In this document: positions 8,684-18,630 of the stretch, in pieces
Numbering within the stretch: the stretch's first letter is position 1
How the letters are laid out: the number at the start of each line of letters is the position of its first letter
Assembly: GCA_030448265.1 (NCBI GenBank)
Contig: JAUJNG010000001.1
Location: forward strand, 214,490-278,489
DNA from: Abditibacterium sp.
GTDB taxonomy: Bacteria > Armatimonadota > Abditibacteriia > Abditibacteriales > Abditibacteriaceae
DNA: 64,000 nucleotides
Reading direction: 5' to 3'
Translations under genes and position numbers: made by a program
The notes under the pieces: model-generated
What the model saw: only the letters and a program-made list of their open reading frames with translations
Databases searched by the model: none
What the model was told of the DNA's origin: nothing

Positions 8684-9817
8684 ATGACCATTCCTTCCTA
8701 CCTGCAACGTTTTCAAGAGGCCGGCGACCACCCAGGCGGACGCGAGGCGGCCCTGCGCTGGTTCGCTCAGGCTAAATTCGGCCTGTTTTTGCACTACGGG
8801 CTTTACAGCCTGCTGGGGCGGGGCGAGTGGGTGATGTTTAACGAAAAAATTCCCGTCGCGCAGTATGAAAAGCTCAAAGAGCAGTTCACCGCACACCGCT
8901 TCGACGGCGGGGCCATCGCCGATTTAGCGGTCGAGGCCGGAATGCAATACATCACCATCACGACGCGCCATCACGACAGCTTTTGCCTCTTTGCCACCCA
9001 GCAGACCGATTTCAACTCCCTCCAAGCGCCGTGCGGGCGCGATTTGGTGGGCGAACTGGCCCTCGCGTGCCGCGAGCGCGAGCTGGGATTATTTCTCTAC
9101 TACTCCTATGGCGCGGATTGGCGGCATCCCTACTTCTTTCCGCGCGAGGCGGGCTGCACTTTCGCGCGCCCCGCTTACGATGCGCCCGATCCGGCGTATC
9201 GCTGGCAAAGCGACGCCGACATGGCGCGTTGCATCGAGTTCGTGCATCGCCAACTGCGCGAGCTATTGACACAATATGGTTCCATCGCTGGTGTATGGTT
9301 CGACCCGATTCTACCCTATTATTTGCGTCCCGACCTGTTCCCCATTGAAGAGACTTACGCCCTGATTCGCTCGCTCCAGCCGCACTGCCTAATTTCCTTC
9401 AAGCAGGGCGCCAACGGAACGGAAGATTTCGCCGCGCCGGAGTTTGCCGCCTATCCGCTCGGCGAGCGGGTGCGCCAGCACGGCGGGAATGACGCTTCGG
9501 TTGCCCTCGCGCAAGCGGCGTGGGAAGCGAACAAAGACAAGCACAACGAAATCTGCGCTTGTATGCACCCGTCGTGGGGCTACCACGAAGGCCCCGACCA
9601 AGCGCACAAAACGCCCGCTGACGTTCGGGCGATGCTGGCCAACGCCGCCGCCAGTCGCTGCAATTTGCTGCTCAACACGGGGCCTCTGCCCGATGGAAGC
9701 ATTCATGCCGTTGATGCGGCCACGTTGCGTGCAGTGGGTGAGAGAATTCGCACCGAAGGTTTCCCCGCTCCGGAGCTTGCAAGTCACGCGTCCCATTCCC
9801 AGGGCGGTTTGGCCTGA
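8684..9817 (+). CDS. GH29-type alpha-L-fucosidase
   Basis: A 377-residue protein with the GH29 catalytic barrel: WFAQAKFGLFLHYGLYSLL (conserved HWG-like site), YITITTRHHDSFCLF, DLVGELALACRERELGLFLYYS, and the nucleophile Asp in IAGVWFDPI. The end, NLLLNTGPLPDGSIH, is the family signature. It should hydrolyse terminal alpha-L-fucose. No signal peptide is seen and there is no C-terminal sandwich domain, so it is a short cytoplasmic form. Convergent with the broken sulfatase downstream, which suggests a former fucose/sulfated-glycan locus. Confidence 0.88.
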   Translation: MTIPSYLQRFQEAGDHPGGREAALRWFAQAKFGLFLHYGLYSLLGRGEWVMFNEKIPVAQYEKLKEQFTAHRFDGGAIADLAVEAGMQYITITTRHHDSFCLFATQQTDFNSLQAPCGRDLVGELALACRERELGLFLYYSYGADWRHPYFFPREAGCTFARPAYDAPDPAYRWQSDADMARCIEFVHRQLRELLTQYGSIAGVWFDPILPYYLRPDLFPIEETYALIRSLQPHCLISFKQGANGTEDFAAPEFAAYPLGERVRQHGGNDASVALAQAAWEANKDKHNEICACMHPSWGYHEGPDQAHKTPADVRAMLANAAASRCNLLLNTGPLPDGSIHAVDAATLRAVGERIRTEGFPAPELASHASHSQGGLA

Positions 9818-9879
9818 GGTTAGAGAACGCTTGTGCGCTTGTGTGCTGGTAATTGAAGGTTGGCACGGGCCCAATTATT

Positions 9880-11039
9880 TCAATGGCGCACGTCCACCTC
9901 GAAATGTTCGGTGTGATAGCCAGGCCAGGAGCGCGCGCGCCGCGAGGCCGTGCTGTCGCCGCGTAGCGGTTTTTCGATGAGTTGCCCATCGGCCACGGCG
10001 TCCGAGCCGCGTGCGATGTGGCGCCGCGTGAGTTCCTCTCGCAGTTCGCGTCGTTTTTCGTCGTGTTGAGGCTGGCGCGCGAGATCGGTGAGTTCGTGCG
10101 GGTCGGATTCGAGGTCGAAGAGTTGCTCCTGGCCGCCTTCGGGATAGAAAAAATACTTCCAGCGCCCGTCGGTGAGCGCGCAGCACGCCCCAGCAGGATG
10201 CGCGGCTTCGAGATAGTGGCGCGTGGGCGCTTCGCCCTGGAGCAAAGCGAGCAGGTTTTGCCCGTCACACCCTGGCGGCGCTTCACCTCCGGCGGCGGCG
10301 GCCAGAGTTGGCATGATATCGGCGTGCGAGACCGGAGTTGAAACCCTGGCGCCGCAATGTCGCTCCCAACTCGCGGGCAGGCGCAGCGCGAAGGGAACGT
10401 GAGATGCGCCTTCGTGAAAAAACGCCTTCGAGCCGGAATGATGGTCGCCGAGCAGTTCGCCGTGATCGGAGCAATACAAAATCAGGTTTCGCGGAACAAT
10501 TCCAGATCTTGCAGCGCGGCGAAAACGCGGCCCATGTTGTAATCGCACTGCGTGATGAGGCCGTAATAAGCCGACCGCGCTTCGCGGATGATTTCGGGTG
10601 AAAGCAGATCCATCGACTCTTGTTCGCGCGCCCGTTTAAAGGCTTCGGGACACTCCTCGCCGCTCCACTGCCCGATGAAAGGCGTGACAATATCGCAATT
10701 GCGATACATCGAATAGTAGGGTTCGGGCGGGTCGAAGGGCGGGTGCGGCTTGGAAAACGAACACCAGAGCAGAAACGGCTTGGTCGGGTCGCGGCGCTCC
10801 AAAACGTAGTCCACACACTGCTCGGCGATCCACGAAGTCAGCGTTAAACTTTCCGGCACCGTAGCCAGAGTGGGATAGAGTTCGGTTTGTCCCAGGCCGT
10901 GTCGCATCGGCTGAAAGGGTAGGCCCGAACGCTCCATCTGGCGGTAATAGTCGGCGGGCAAAATCATCTCCTCCCAGCCGTGACGGCAACGCTGGGGGCC
11001 AAAGTGCATCTTGCCGATGGCCGCCGATCGCGTGCTCAA
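9880..11039 (-). pseudogene. Sulfatase, N-terminally truncated and frameshifted
   Basis: Two overlapping frames together make a type I sulfatase. The upstream part (11039-10482) starts abruptly in SAAIGKMHFGPQRCRHG, carries FLLWCSFSKPHPPFDPPEPY and ends in LQDLELFRET. The second frame resumes with NLILYCSDHGELLGDHHSG (metal-binding DHG) and runs to the C-terminus at 9880. The shift falls near 10490-10500. The first 80-100 residues, including the C-x-P-x-R site that becomes formylglycine, are absent: upstream DNA is replaced at about 11025 by a transposase gene. No sulfatase activity is expected. Confidence 0.8.
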
Positions 11040-11970
11040 CCGTGCAAACTGGTCCTCCCTTCAAGCCGCCCAGGTTCTGTTGCAGTTGTTGGTGAAGGCT
11101 TTCCTGCCGCAGGGGCCGCTGGTCATCGGCGGTGATGACACTCTCGAACGCCGCCGTGGTGCCCGAATCAAAGCCAAAGGCATCAACCGCGATCCCGTGC
11201 GCTCCAGCGACACCCAGTTCGTCAAGACGCGGGGCCTGCGCTGGCTCTGCCTGATGTTGCTTGTGCCCGTGCCTCTGGCTGGGCGCTTGTGGGCTTTGCC
11301 CTTTCTGACCGCCCTTGCTCCTTCAGAGCGCTATCAGAAGCAGCGGGCTCGTCAGCGACGGCGCCACAAAACCCTGGTAGACTGGATGAAAGCTCATCGC
11401 AAACGTGCAGTAGAACCTCGCGTGGTGGAGATCGCAACAGACACGGCCATTTGGTATCACACCGGCAAAGTGCCAGTTCCCTTGCGCTGGGTGCTGGTGC
11501 GTGATTCTCAGGGCGAGTTCTCTCCGCTGTCACTGTTGTGCACCGATACCGAAGTGGAAGCGATGCAAATCGTGCAGTGGTTCGTTTCCCGTTGGCAGGT
11601 CGAAGTCACCTTCCACGAGGTGCGCCAGCATCTGGGTGTCGAGACGCAGCGGCAGTGGAGCAACCTGGCCAGTGCTCGCACGACACCTGTGCTGCTGGGG
11701 TTGTTTTCCCTCGTGACGCTTCTGGCGCAGCGACTGGTCGATCAAAGGGCGCCAGAGGTGCAAGGCTCTGGCGTGCGTCAGAGCGCCTGGTATCAAAAGG
11801 AAAAAGCCACCTTTGCCGATGCTTTAGCCTGGGTCAGACGCCACATCTGGTGCCACGCTCAAACTCACGCTCAAGAGACTTTTTGCACCTCGCACTTCAA
11901 GCGCGAGAAACAAAAACTCCAACACGCGCTCTGGAACCAAATGACTGACTTGCTTTGCTATTCTGCTTGA
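11029..11970 (+). pseudogene. IS4/IS701-like transposase (DDE_5 type), 5'-truncated
   Basis: The frame reads VLNRANWSSLQAAQVLLQ, then VIGGDDTLERRRG with the first catalytic Asp, a middle Asp region, and the Glu-containing SRWQVEVTFHEVRQHLG. This fits DDE-superfamily transposases of about 400-450 residues, but the N-terminal 60 or more residues are missing. The first codons in frame (11011-11028) belong to sulfatase DNA. The C-terminus appears complete, with a TGA at 11968. I could not find a terminal inverted repeat on the surviving side. The junction with the sulfatase at about 11025 is a deletion, not a clean insertion, because both genes lose sequence there. Confidence 0.75.
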
Positions 11971-12064
11971 ATGGATAAAGTCCAGCTATGTGGGTGTGCC
12001 TGTTTTCGCTGCTACTTAATCAGCGAATCTCCTTTTTGGATTCTGGCCGACTTCATGATTTTCT

Positions 12065-12946
12065 TCATGATTTTTCGTGGGCAACCAACCGCTTGCGGCG
12101 ATGTTTGGCGACGTGATCGCGGTAAAGGCCAGGATCGTGATCGAGGCCAGTTTCACGGTCGAGAAAGAGGGGGAAGTCTCTGGCGGGTGGCTTGGTGTGG
12201 TCGTAGGCGTAATCGTAGTCGCGCATGATGATACGCTGTTCACGATTGAGTGTTGCCAGCCAGTGCGGGTCGCTGCGCAGGTGGTCGGCGGCCACGACCC
12301 ATGAGGGGCAATAGGCCAGAAAGAAGTTTTTGCGCACGGTGTCCGATTCGTTGGCTTCGACGCGATGCCAGATGTTGCCGTTGAGGAGCGTCATCGTTCC
12401 GGCCTTGGCGCAGATGATTTTCTCATCAGGCGAGCTTTCATGGGTGTCGTAACCGTCGAAATACTGCTGATGTTGCGAGCCAGGCCGCACTACGAGGTTG
12501 CCCATTTTGGGTTGAGGCAAATCAGTGAGCCAAAGCGCGACTTTGACTTGCAGGGGCAATGCCGGCGCGAACACACCATAGGGCACGGCGCGCGCGCCGT
12601 CGGCGTGCCAAAGGTTGTGATTGCCGCCTTTGGGCCTCACAAAAAACTGGGAGATATGGAGTTTGAGCAGCTCGCCGTAAAAGTCGTAAACGTAGCCGAT
12701 GTGACGCGGATGATCTATAAGCTCTGTGAAAACCGGATCGAGTTGCACAATGTGTTCTCGCGGGTAGAACTTGTCGGGCGCGAACTTGGGGTCGAGCGCG
12801 ATATGGCGATCAATGGCCTCGAGATATCGCGCGATTTCCGCTTCGCTCAAGATGTTTTCGATGGTCAAGTAGCCGTCGTGGTCGAACTGAGCGCGTTGCT
12901 CGGGCGTGAAGCCCGCGGGCGCGCGGCGGTAAGAAATGTCGGACAT
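12065..12946 (-). CDS. Phytanoyl-CoA dioxygenase (PhyH) family protein
   Basis: A 293-residue Fe(II)/2-oxoglutarate oxygenase. ATG at 12946 with AGGAG 5-6 nt upstream. The metal site is HxD in LWHADGARAVP; the distal His is in NIWHRVEAN and the 2-oxoglutarate Arg in TVRKNFFLAYCPSW. Length and all key residues are intact. Substrate unknown. It differs clearly from the other three PhyH proteins in this window and is transcribed alone, between the IS remnant and a WD40 gene. Confidence 0.88.
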   Translation of the reverse strand: MSDISYRRAPAGFTPEQRAQFDHDGYLTIENILSEAEIARYLEAIDRHIALDPKFAPDKFYPREHIVQLDPVFTELIDHPRHIGYVYDFYGELLKLHISQFFVRPKGGNHNLWHADGARAVPYGVFAPALPLQVKVALWLTDLPQPKMGNLVVRPGSQHQQYFDGYDTHESSPDEKIICAKAGTMTLLNGNIWHRVEANESDTVRKNFFLAYCPSWVVAADHLRSDPHWLATLNREQRIIMRDYDYAYDHTKPPARDFPLFLDRETGLDHDPGLYRDHVAKHRRKRLVAHEKS

Positions 12947-13147
12947 TTTTCTCCTGATTTGGGGTTGCGATTGTGGAATAAACGATCTCAGCTTAACCAA
13001 AGCGCGAAATCGTGCCTTTATCGATTTTCGCCACTCGCGTTGCGCCACTCGCGTTGCTCCCAACTTTTCTCATTAATATGGCTCAGCAAGAACCCGACTC
13101 ACTCAGTTGTGGCTTCGATGCGCGCCGTTGTCGAGAGCAGTCTTCTT

Positions 13148-14285
13148 TCAGGGTGGCAGATCCCAGATCTTTATCATTGCCTCATCCGCTCCACTTGCGA
13201 GCCTTTTGCTATCAGAAGAAAAAGCTAATCCCCATATACCAAACGCAGAGGCACCTATGTAACCACGTAGTTGACCAGTTTGCCCTTTTATAAGCGTAAT
13301 CCTGCCTTCGCCATTGCCGCTCGCCACTGTGGACCCGTCTGGAGAAAAGGCCAGGGACAGTGGACTCTTTTGCTCTGTCCAAGCCCATGCCTTTGTCCCT
13401 GTCCGCATGTTCCAGGCTATGACCGCCTCAGCGGCGTTTGTATTTCCATTGCCTGTAACCAGTCCTTTACCGCTCGGTGAAAAAGCGACCGGTATTCGTG
13501 AGCTGCCGTCGTTCAAACTGAGTTGTCGCCGTAAACCTCCTGTGCCGATGTCGTAGATTCTGACCTCATTTCGCCAGACGGCAGGACGAGCCAGAGGACA
13601 AAACCAGGACCCATTACCAGTAGCCAGCAGCTTACCGTCGGGAGAAAGTGCAACTGAATCGACTTGCTGAGGGAGGGCGAGACGAAGTCGCTTGCGATTA
13701 GTCCCAATGTCCCAAACACTAACTTCGCCAGCGAAATTCGTAAAAGAGGAGACCTGTATTAGCTGGTTGCGATAACGCGACATCCCCATCCCCTTCTTGT
13801 AGCCGGCAACGATCCAGCCTGCGCTAACGAGTTTTGCTATCAGGGGAAAATGTCATCGACATCACGCGGTAGTCGGCCTGCAGCGTGCCCCGCAGTTTCC
13901 CCGTTTGAGCGTTCCATAACTTTATGGCTTTATCCTCACCGCCACTGGCCAGCACCCTGCCATCGGGAGAGAAAGCGGCACAGTTCACAAAGCTTGTGTG
14001 TCCTTTTAACGTATGCAATAGCGCCCCGCTGCGCGTATCCCAAACCTTCACCTCCCCAGCATCGGAATTATTGGCCCCCCAGCTTCCACTGGCCAATAGA
14101 GCACGGTCAGGAGAGAAGGCAACCGATCGCGCCAAGCTGTTATGTGTGAACGATATAGCTGGCTGAGGAGCCTGCGTTGCTACGATCCGACTCCAACTCC
14201 ATAACAGCAATCCAGCCAGAAAGATTGATGCTATTATGATGGCCGGAGTGGTGAACCGTGCCTGGCTCTTGGCGTAATGCTTCAT
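13148..14285 (-). pseudogene. Membrane-anchored WD40 repeat protein with one frameshift
   Basis: The first frame starts at ATG 14285 (GGAGG 8 nt upstream). It encodes an N-terminal transmembrane segment (AIIIASIFLAGLLLW) and WD40 blades ending in VKVWDT and IKLWNA. It stops after FSPDSKTR at about 13826. A second frame continues without loss: SVWDIG, VRIYDIG and a final IKIWDLPP. Removing one A from an AAAA run near 13838 restores a continuous protein of about 378 residues. The lesion may be a real mutation or a homopolymer error. Blades face the periplasm or surface; function is probably protein binding. Related proteins occur at 35.2 and 45.0 kb. Confidence 0.8.
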
Positions 14286-14734
14286 ATCGGTTACCTCCGG
14301 TTTGAATAGAAATGGCTCTTTGCCTCGCCACAGTGGCCGCACAAGGCTTCAAGGCAAGTGACTTCCACGTTTACGCATCCCGCCCCATTTCTCAAGCACC
14401 TGAGTGCGATCTCGCTTGCACATAAGGGTGAAGCAGATTTCAATAAACCGTTTGCATGCCCGAAGTGGGATGGTTGTGTGAGATATGGGCGACTGACGAA
14501 AGCCCAGACGAGCAGGGGAATGTTGGCCTTTACTCGACAGAACGCGGTCAGGCCTCTTGATCAAGTGTTGCTCGTGAGTTCCATCACTACCAAAAGCCTG
14601 TGGCTGAGCCGCCACACCACGCAATAATAGGAAATAAGCTGAAGCTTGATCACTTTAGTTTGCAGGGGCATTCACAGCCAAAGGTAATACGTAGTCAGAC
14701 TAGGGCCTTCAGGTGTTTTCAGAAATTCGCCGAT
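14286..14734 (+). other. Intergenic region, no gene recognised
   Basis: Some 450 nt between the WD40 gene start and the PurA-like remnant. Short open frames on both strands have no family features or ribosome sites. A variant of the dispersed motif, GATATGGGCGACTGACG, occurs on the + strand near 14484-14500. Confidence 0.5.
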
Positions 14735-15375
14735 CTAAAACGCAAATCGTTTGTTTTGGCCGAGATGGCCATAGGAAATTCCAAGTAGAGGCAACCCGAG
14801 ATAATTTGACACTGCCTGAGCATATGCTGATGTATCTGAGGGCCCCGAGGTGTAAGTGACATCTACTGCGCGCAGCATTTTTCCATTTTCTTCCTGGGCG
14901 AGCATGCGACCAAATACGCCGATGTCAAGGTGCCACGAAGCCCCTCTATACCGATAACCAACCCCCAATTTGACCTCGGGCAATTCTTGGAGGCGGTCCA
15001 GGCAGGTCACAATTAAGCCATCGATCCGCCCGCTCACTTGAATCGCGTAGCGGAGCAACGACAAGTCGAGCCAACCTGCCCGAAATGGACCTTGCCATTC
15101 GTTAGTGGGGTTGTGCGGCTCAGGTAATGCTAAAGTCACGCTTTTAGCCTCGGTTGGAAAAGGATCGGTGCCGTGGCGGGTCTGATAAGCGCGTGTAAGC
15201 CCCAACACGGTAGTTTGTGCGCTACTTTGGGCTTCCTTAATGAGTTGCAGTGCATTAGCAGGCGTGGTGTTCGACCAGGTCGTGTGAGGATGAAAACCAA
15301 AGTTCTCATCAAGGAGCACGCCTTGTGCGCCTTCAAACACAGTGGACCTTGTGCCAGGGTTGTGGGCACTGCACG
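14735..15375 (-). pseudogene. Adenylosuccinate synthetase (PurA)-like protein, C-terminal half
   Basis: The frame from about 15375 reads TVFEGAQGVLLDENFGFHPHT, SNTTPANAL, RHGTDPFPTE (the PurA Arg/GPFPTE loop) and RAGWLDLSLLRYAIQVSGRIDGL. These match the central and C-terminal parts of PurA. The first ~200 residues, including the GTP-binding GDEGKG loop, are missing; the frame is joined directly to the kinase-like remnant upstream. The C-terminus differs from housekeeping PurA, so this looks like the divergent PurA-like branch found in accessory operons. Lacking its nucleotide site, it cannot be an active ligase. End at 14735 is a normal stop. Confidence 0.7.
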
Positions 15376-16374
15376 TGGAATTTGGCGCCGCGTTGGATCT
15401 CCGCCCAACATGTAAATTGCGGTGGCTGCCGCCATGAACAAATCGGCGGCGGGCAATGCCACTTCCTTGCGCGCAATCTCTGGTGGATAAAAGCTTCGAA
15501 AGCCGGATTGAGCGCCGGAACATGTTCCTCCTCGATTTTTGCGGCGCAAGTCCAATCCAGCAGAACCAGACCATGGGCCTGGGGGAAAACCAACACGTGA
15601 TCGGGCGTCGCCGCGCCATGAACGTAGCCTTTGAGGTGGGCCATCCACAGCGTCAAAAGCAAACGCCGGAAAATCCACCACACGTGTTTTGGCTCAATGC
15701 CGTCGGGGAATTTGTCGCGGCGCAGCGTTTCCGCCGTGTAGCAATCTCCAGTCGGAACGCTCAGCACGTTGGTGCGATGTTTAGCGCCCGTTTCGTCGAG
15801 CAACGAAAACGAAGTCACTGGCGTCGGCACATAGACGCGTTGCTTTTGGAAAAACTCCTCCGCAGCCACATCGGGTTGCGCCTGTTGAAATCCCTTCAAC
15901 ACCAGGTATTCCCGTTCCAGCAAATCGTTGTCGCGGGTATCGCGAGTGTGTTATGCGAAAGTAACGTGTTCTGCCGAGCCGTCTTCGATCTCAGCGCGGT
16001 GAACGCTTGCAAAAGTCCCCTGCGAGAAAGCCGGTCAACTTTAATTTCTGCCCGCGCACCACAAGCTCTACTGGCTGATAAGGCGGCGCAGGAGCGCGAT
16101 ACGGCAAAAAATCTCCATAGGTGTTGTCCTCGACTTTGAGGCGCGCCACGCTATCCCATTTGCCCAGCGACTGAAACACTTGCGTCGCCAAGGCTTTGTC
16201 TGTGGGCAACGCCAGATCGGGATGGCAGGTTCGCGTCAACTCGCGGTGCAGCGATTTCAACGCCGCAAGCTGCGCCATCACCTCTCCTTGCAGAGTTCCG
16301 AAAACCTCTTCTGGGCAAACCGCGCTTTCGAAATGTTCTGCCATCGCTTCCAATGTCGAACGGGTCGCAAACAT
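15376..16374 (-). pseudogene. J-domain-like/kinase-like accessory protein, multiply frameshifted
   Basis: Good start: ATG at 16374 with GGAGG 6 nt upstream. The first frame contains ALKSLHRELTRTCHPDLA, resembling a J-domain helix with an altered HPD, then WDSVARLKVED. Near 15995 the frame breaks at a TTTT run; the pattern resumes as VHRAEIEDGSAEHVTF, a TAA, then DNDLLEREYLVLKGF. GYVHGAATPDHVLVFPQAHG with LLDWTCAA resembles a protein-kinase catalytic loop. Another break near 15500, again at TTTT, leads to FYPPEIARKEVALPAADLFM and AIYMLGGDP. The reading ends at about 15375 where PurA-like sequence takes over. At least three lesions. It was the first gene of the operon controlled by the operators at 16404-16457. 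Confidence 0.55.
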
Positions 16375-16403
16375 TGCTTTCCTCCCTGGCGCCACCCAAT
16401 TTT

Positions 16404-16457
16404 AGTTAGAGTTATTTTTACACTAACTGGGGCATTGGTGTTAATTTGACACTAACT
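16404..16457 (-). promoter_or_regulatory. Two tandem palindromic operators, probably for NrtR
   Basis: Two 25-bp imperfect palindromes, 16404-16428 and 16433-16457, have the same design: 9-bp half-sites separated by 7 bp, centres 29 bp apart. Right half-sites are identical, ACACTAACT; the left halves are AGTTAGAGT and CATTGGTGT. They lie between the NrtR-type gene and the start of the kinase-like gene, where an operon promoter belongs. NrtR proteins are known to bind palindromes and to be released by NAD-related metabolites; the pairing with this regulator is inference from position. Confidence 0.65.
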
Positions 16458-16497
16458 CCGCGTGTTGTCAAGCGTTGAGGCGATCTTTAGCTGAAAA

Positions 16498-17163
16498 TTA
16501 GAAAAAAGTGACTTGATTAGCTTTGAAAACGTAGAGAGTTGCGGGGCGGTGCGCGCCACCTGAACGTTGATCGGTGGGCTCCAAAAGGTCCAGGGATAGG
16601 ATCTTCTTGCGAAAATTGCGCTTGTCGAGCGGTCGGTCGAGGATGATCTCGTAGACCCTTTGCAACCTTGCGAGGGAAAACGCGGGTGGCAGCAACGCGT
16701 AGGCAATGGTGCTGTATTCCAGTTTGGCGTGCAGCCGATTAACGGCAAGATCCAAGATTTCGCGGTGGTCGAAAGCTAAGCTGGGAACTTCCGGCAGAGC
16801 AAACCACTGCGCTTCACTTGCATCCGTCGAGGCGGTGAGTTCGCGCAGGTTTTCAGCGGCAACGAGCGCGAAATAAGCGACGGTAATCACTCGACCACGT
16901 GGGTCGCGATTGGGTGCGCCAAACGTGTAAAGTTGCTCTAAATAAACGCCGCCGGCTCCGACTTCCTCATATAACTCGCGCTTCACCGCGTCTTCCAGCG
17001 CTTCGTTCTCACGCACGAAACCGCCTGGGATTGCCCACGAACCTTGGAACGGCTCGATACCGCGTTTAATAAGGGCGACTTGCAGCTGTTCTTCCCTGAT
17101 GGTGAAAACAATTGCATCAACCGTGACAGCGGGTTTGGGGTAATTTCCTTCAATTGGGGACAT
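16498..17163 (-). CDS. NrtR-family transcriptional regulator (Nudix plus winged helix)
   Basis: A 221-residue protein with an N-terminal Nudix fold (VDAIVFTIREEQLQVALIKRG, then GGFVRENEALEDAVKRELYEEV, a slightly altered Nudix box) and a C-terminal winged helix (LLPPAFSLARLQRVYEIILD, RPLDKRNFRKKIL, LEPT). This is the NrtR design: ADP-ribose-like ligands bind the Nudix part and release DNA. ATG at 17163. The palindrome at 17189-17206 just upstream may be an autoregulatory site. It adjoins a decayed PurA-like/kinase-like operon, its probable target; the regulator itself is intact. Confidence 0.85.
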   Translation of the reverse strand: MSPIEGNYPKPAVTVDAIVFTIREEQLQVALIKRGIEPFQGSWAIPGGFVRENEALEDAVKRELYEEVGAGGVYLEQLYTFGAPNRDPRGRVITVAYFALVAAENLRELTASTDASEAQWFALPEVPSLAFDHREILDLAVNRLHAKLEYSTIAYALLPPAFSLARLQRVYEIILDRPLDKRNFRKKILSLDLLEPTDQRSGGAHRPATLYVFKANQVTFF

Positions 17164-17188
17164 AGGACTGACAGGTGAGAGCTTTAAC

Positions 17189-17206
17189 TTTTACAATTGT
17201 AGAAAA
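17189..17206 (-). promoter_or_regulatory. Palindrome upstream of the NrtR gene
   Basis: The perfect core TACAATTGTA (17192-17201) is flanked by matching T and A runs with one mismatch, about 26 nt before the regulator start. It differs from the operators at 16.4 kb, so it could serve another regulator or be part of an AT-rich promoter. Confidence 0.35.
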
Positions 17207-17278
17207 TAGAAGATACAAAAATTATCGGGTGAACTGAGCAGGAGCAACGGGGATGCCGTGTAACGAGCGTGACTTTGC

Positions 17279-17287
17279 GATATGAGC
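17279..17287 (+). promoter_or_regulatory. Copy of the dispersed GATATGAGY motif
   Basis: GATATGAGC preceded by TTTGC and followed by GACTC on the + strand. It lies between the NrtR start and the end of the phosphatase gene, both on the minus strand, so it is not in front of any + strand gene. Confidence 0.5.
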
Positions 17288-17331
17288 GACTCGAGAAACC
17301 CCTAAAGCGGGCAGGGTGTCACCCTGCACAA

Positions 17332-18372
17332 TCAGCCGGTGCTCCAGAGAAAGTCGGCAACAACGGCGCGGTGATCGGAGTTCTGGGTCTTGCATGCCCT
17401 CATATTGCGCGGCTGCAACGCCTCGCTGGCCCAGATCTGGTCGATGCGTAGTGCGGGGAAGTCATTGATAATGGTGTTGCCCCAGCCGCGGCCCGCATGT
17501 GGGAAGCTATCGCGCAGGCGGGGGCGCAAAGCGCCGAAAATCGCATCACCCTGAGGCGCGTTGAAGTCACCACCAATGATGATGGCGCGCTCCCTGGGAA
17601 CAGCGTCAAGTTGTTCCTTGATGGCTCTCATCTGGCTGCGCTGCAAATGGCGGTTGTGACGATAAGCCTCCCAGCAGTCGGGCGACCACAAATCGATGCG
17701 AAAGGGCGGCGTCATGAGACGAAGACTGAGCACCTCGACCTCCTGACCCTGCGGCAATTGAAGGTGCGCCTGGACAAAGTAATTGCGCAGACTGGGGGGT
17801 AGCGGACGCGGTGTGAGCTTGCCGCGGGCTATAATCGAACCATCCACTCCCCAGAGAAAGCCGCCCTTTTCACCAAACAGGGTGCGCGCCAGTCGCTCGA
17901 CATCGGCCCTGGACGGCGATTCCTGAAGCAACACCACATCGGGGCGCCACTTTGCCACTTCCTCCGCCGCTACAAGGTCGCCGGCACTGCAGTTGAGCGA
18001 GACGACGCGCAGGTGTCGCGTTACGTCTTTGGTCACTGGTGGCAAGAGGGCGCGCAAGAGGCTGCGGGGCTCATCGGCGAAGATCAGCAGAAATAGCAGC
18101 CACATCGCGCTCACCGAGCGGACTCTGTTTCCCTGTGTGCGATTCCAGCCGAAGGCGGTCAGCAACAGGCCTAGAAAGAACCAGCACCCCACCGGAAAAA
18201 TCGTAACAGCAGCGAAGGCGTCGGGCCGTAGCCAATAGCAGAGCGACAGGCCAAGACAAAGCAGCGTCGATACGGCCATCACAGCTTTCGACACCCGTTG
18301 TGCAGGAGCCTTGAAGACGTCATGGGACTCGCCTCGATTTACCGCGGCGCCTTCAAGAACTTTGGGAACCAT
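17332..18372 (-). CDS. Membrane-anchored endonuclease/exonuclease/phosphatase family protein
   Basis: A 346-residue protein. About 45 polar residues are followed by three hydrophobic segments (roughly residues 30-48, 53-73 and 88-100), then the EEP domain. Catalytic features in order: Asn in VVSLNCSAGD, Glu in VVLLQESPSR, the GGDFNAP motif, RIDQIWAS and the final SDHRAVVADF. All core residues are present, so it should be a metal-dependent phosphodiesterase, with the domain on one face of the membrane. Substrate unknown (nucleic acid or phospholipid head group are both known in the family). Single gene, convergent with nothing, 168 nt from NrtR. Confidence 0.85.
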   Translation of the reverse strand: MVPKVLEGAAVNRGESHDVFKAPAQRVSKAVMAVSTLLCLGLSLCYWLRPDAFAAVTIFPVGCWFFLGLLLTAFGWNRTQGNRVRSVSAMWLLFLLIFADEPRSLLRALLPPVTKDVTRHLRVVSLNCSAGDLVAAEEVAKWRPDVVLLQESPSRADVERLARTLFGEKGGFLWGVDGSIIARGKLTPRPLPPSLRNYFVQAHLQLPQGQEVEVLSLRLMTPPFRIDLWSPDCWEAYRHNRHLQRSQMRAIKEQLDAVPRERAIIIGGDFNAPQGDAIFGALRPRLRDSFPHAGRGWGNTIINDFPALRIDQIWASEALQPRNMRACKTQNSDHRAVVADFLWSTG

Positions 18373-18488
18373 GCTCTTTTTCTACAGCCTAGATGGAGCC
18401 GTCTCAAGCACTTGGGTGCACACATGAGTGCACATGAGCGTAGTCAGGCTATAAATGGAGAAGGAGTACACAAAGGGAGTCGTTTGTA

Positions 18489-18497
18489 GATATGAGT
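18489..18497 (+). promoter_or_regulatory. Copy of the dispersed GATATGAGT motif with hairpin
   Basis: GATATGAGT directly follows a small stem, ACAAA with TTTGT, and is followed by CGCCTCAAAGGGG. It lies 134 nt before the secreted glycosidase-like gene on the same strand. Confidence 0.55.
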
Positions 18498-18630
18498 CGC
18501 CTCAAAGGGGCAGTTGCTTCTATCTCCGTTACGTTGAGGAGCGCATTGTGTGTCATAATGGAGCGTATGGGTTTGCTGGAACTGGCACCACTTGACTTTA
18601 CTTTCATAATCTCCAGCAGGAACCGTCTGT

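Noticed and set aside
14349..14624. 91-codon minus-strand frame upstream of the WD40 gene
   Set aside because: No family pattern or ribosome site; possibly old transposase debris, but I cannot support it.
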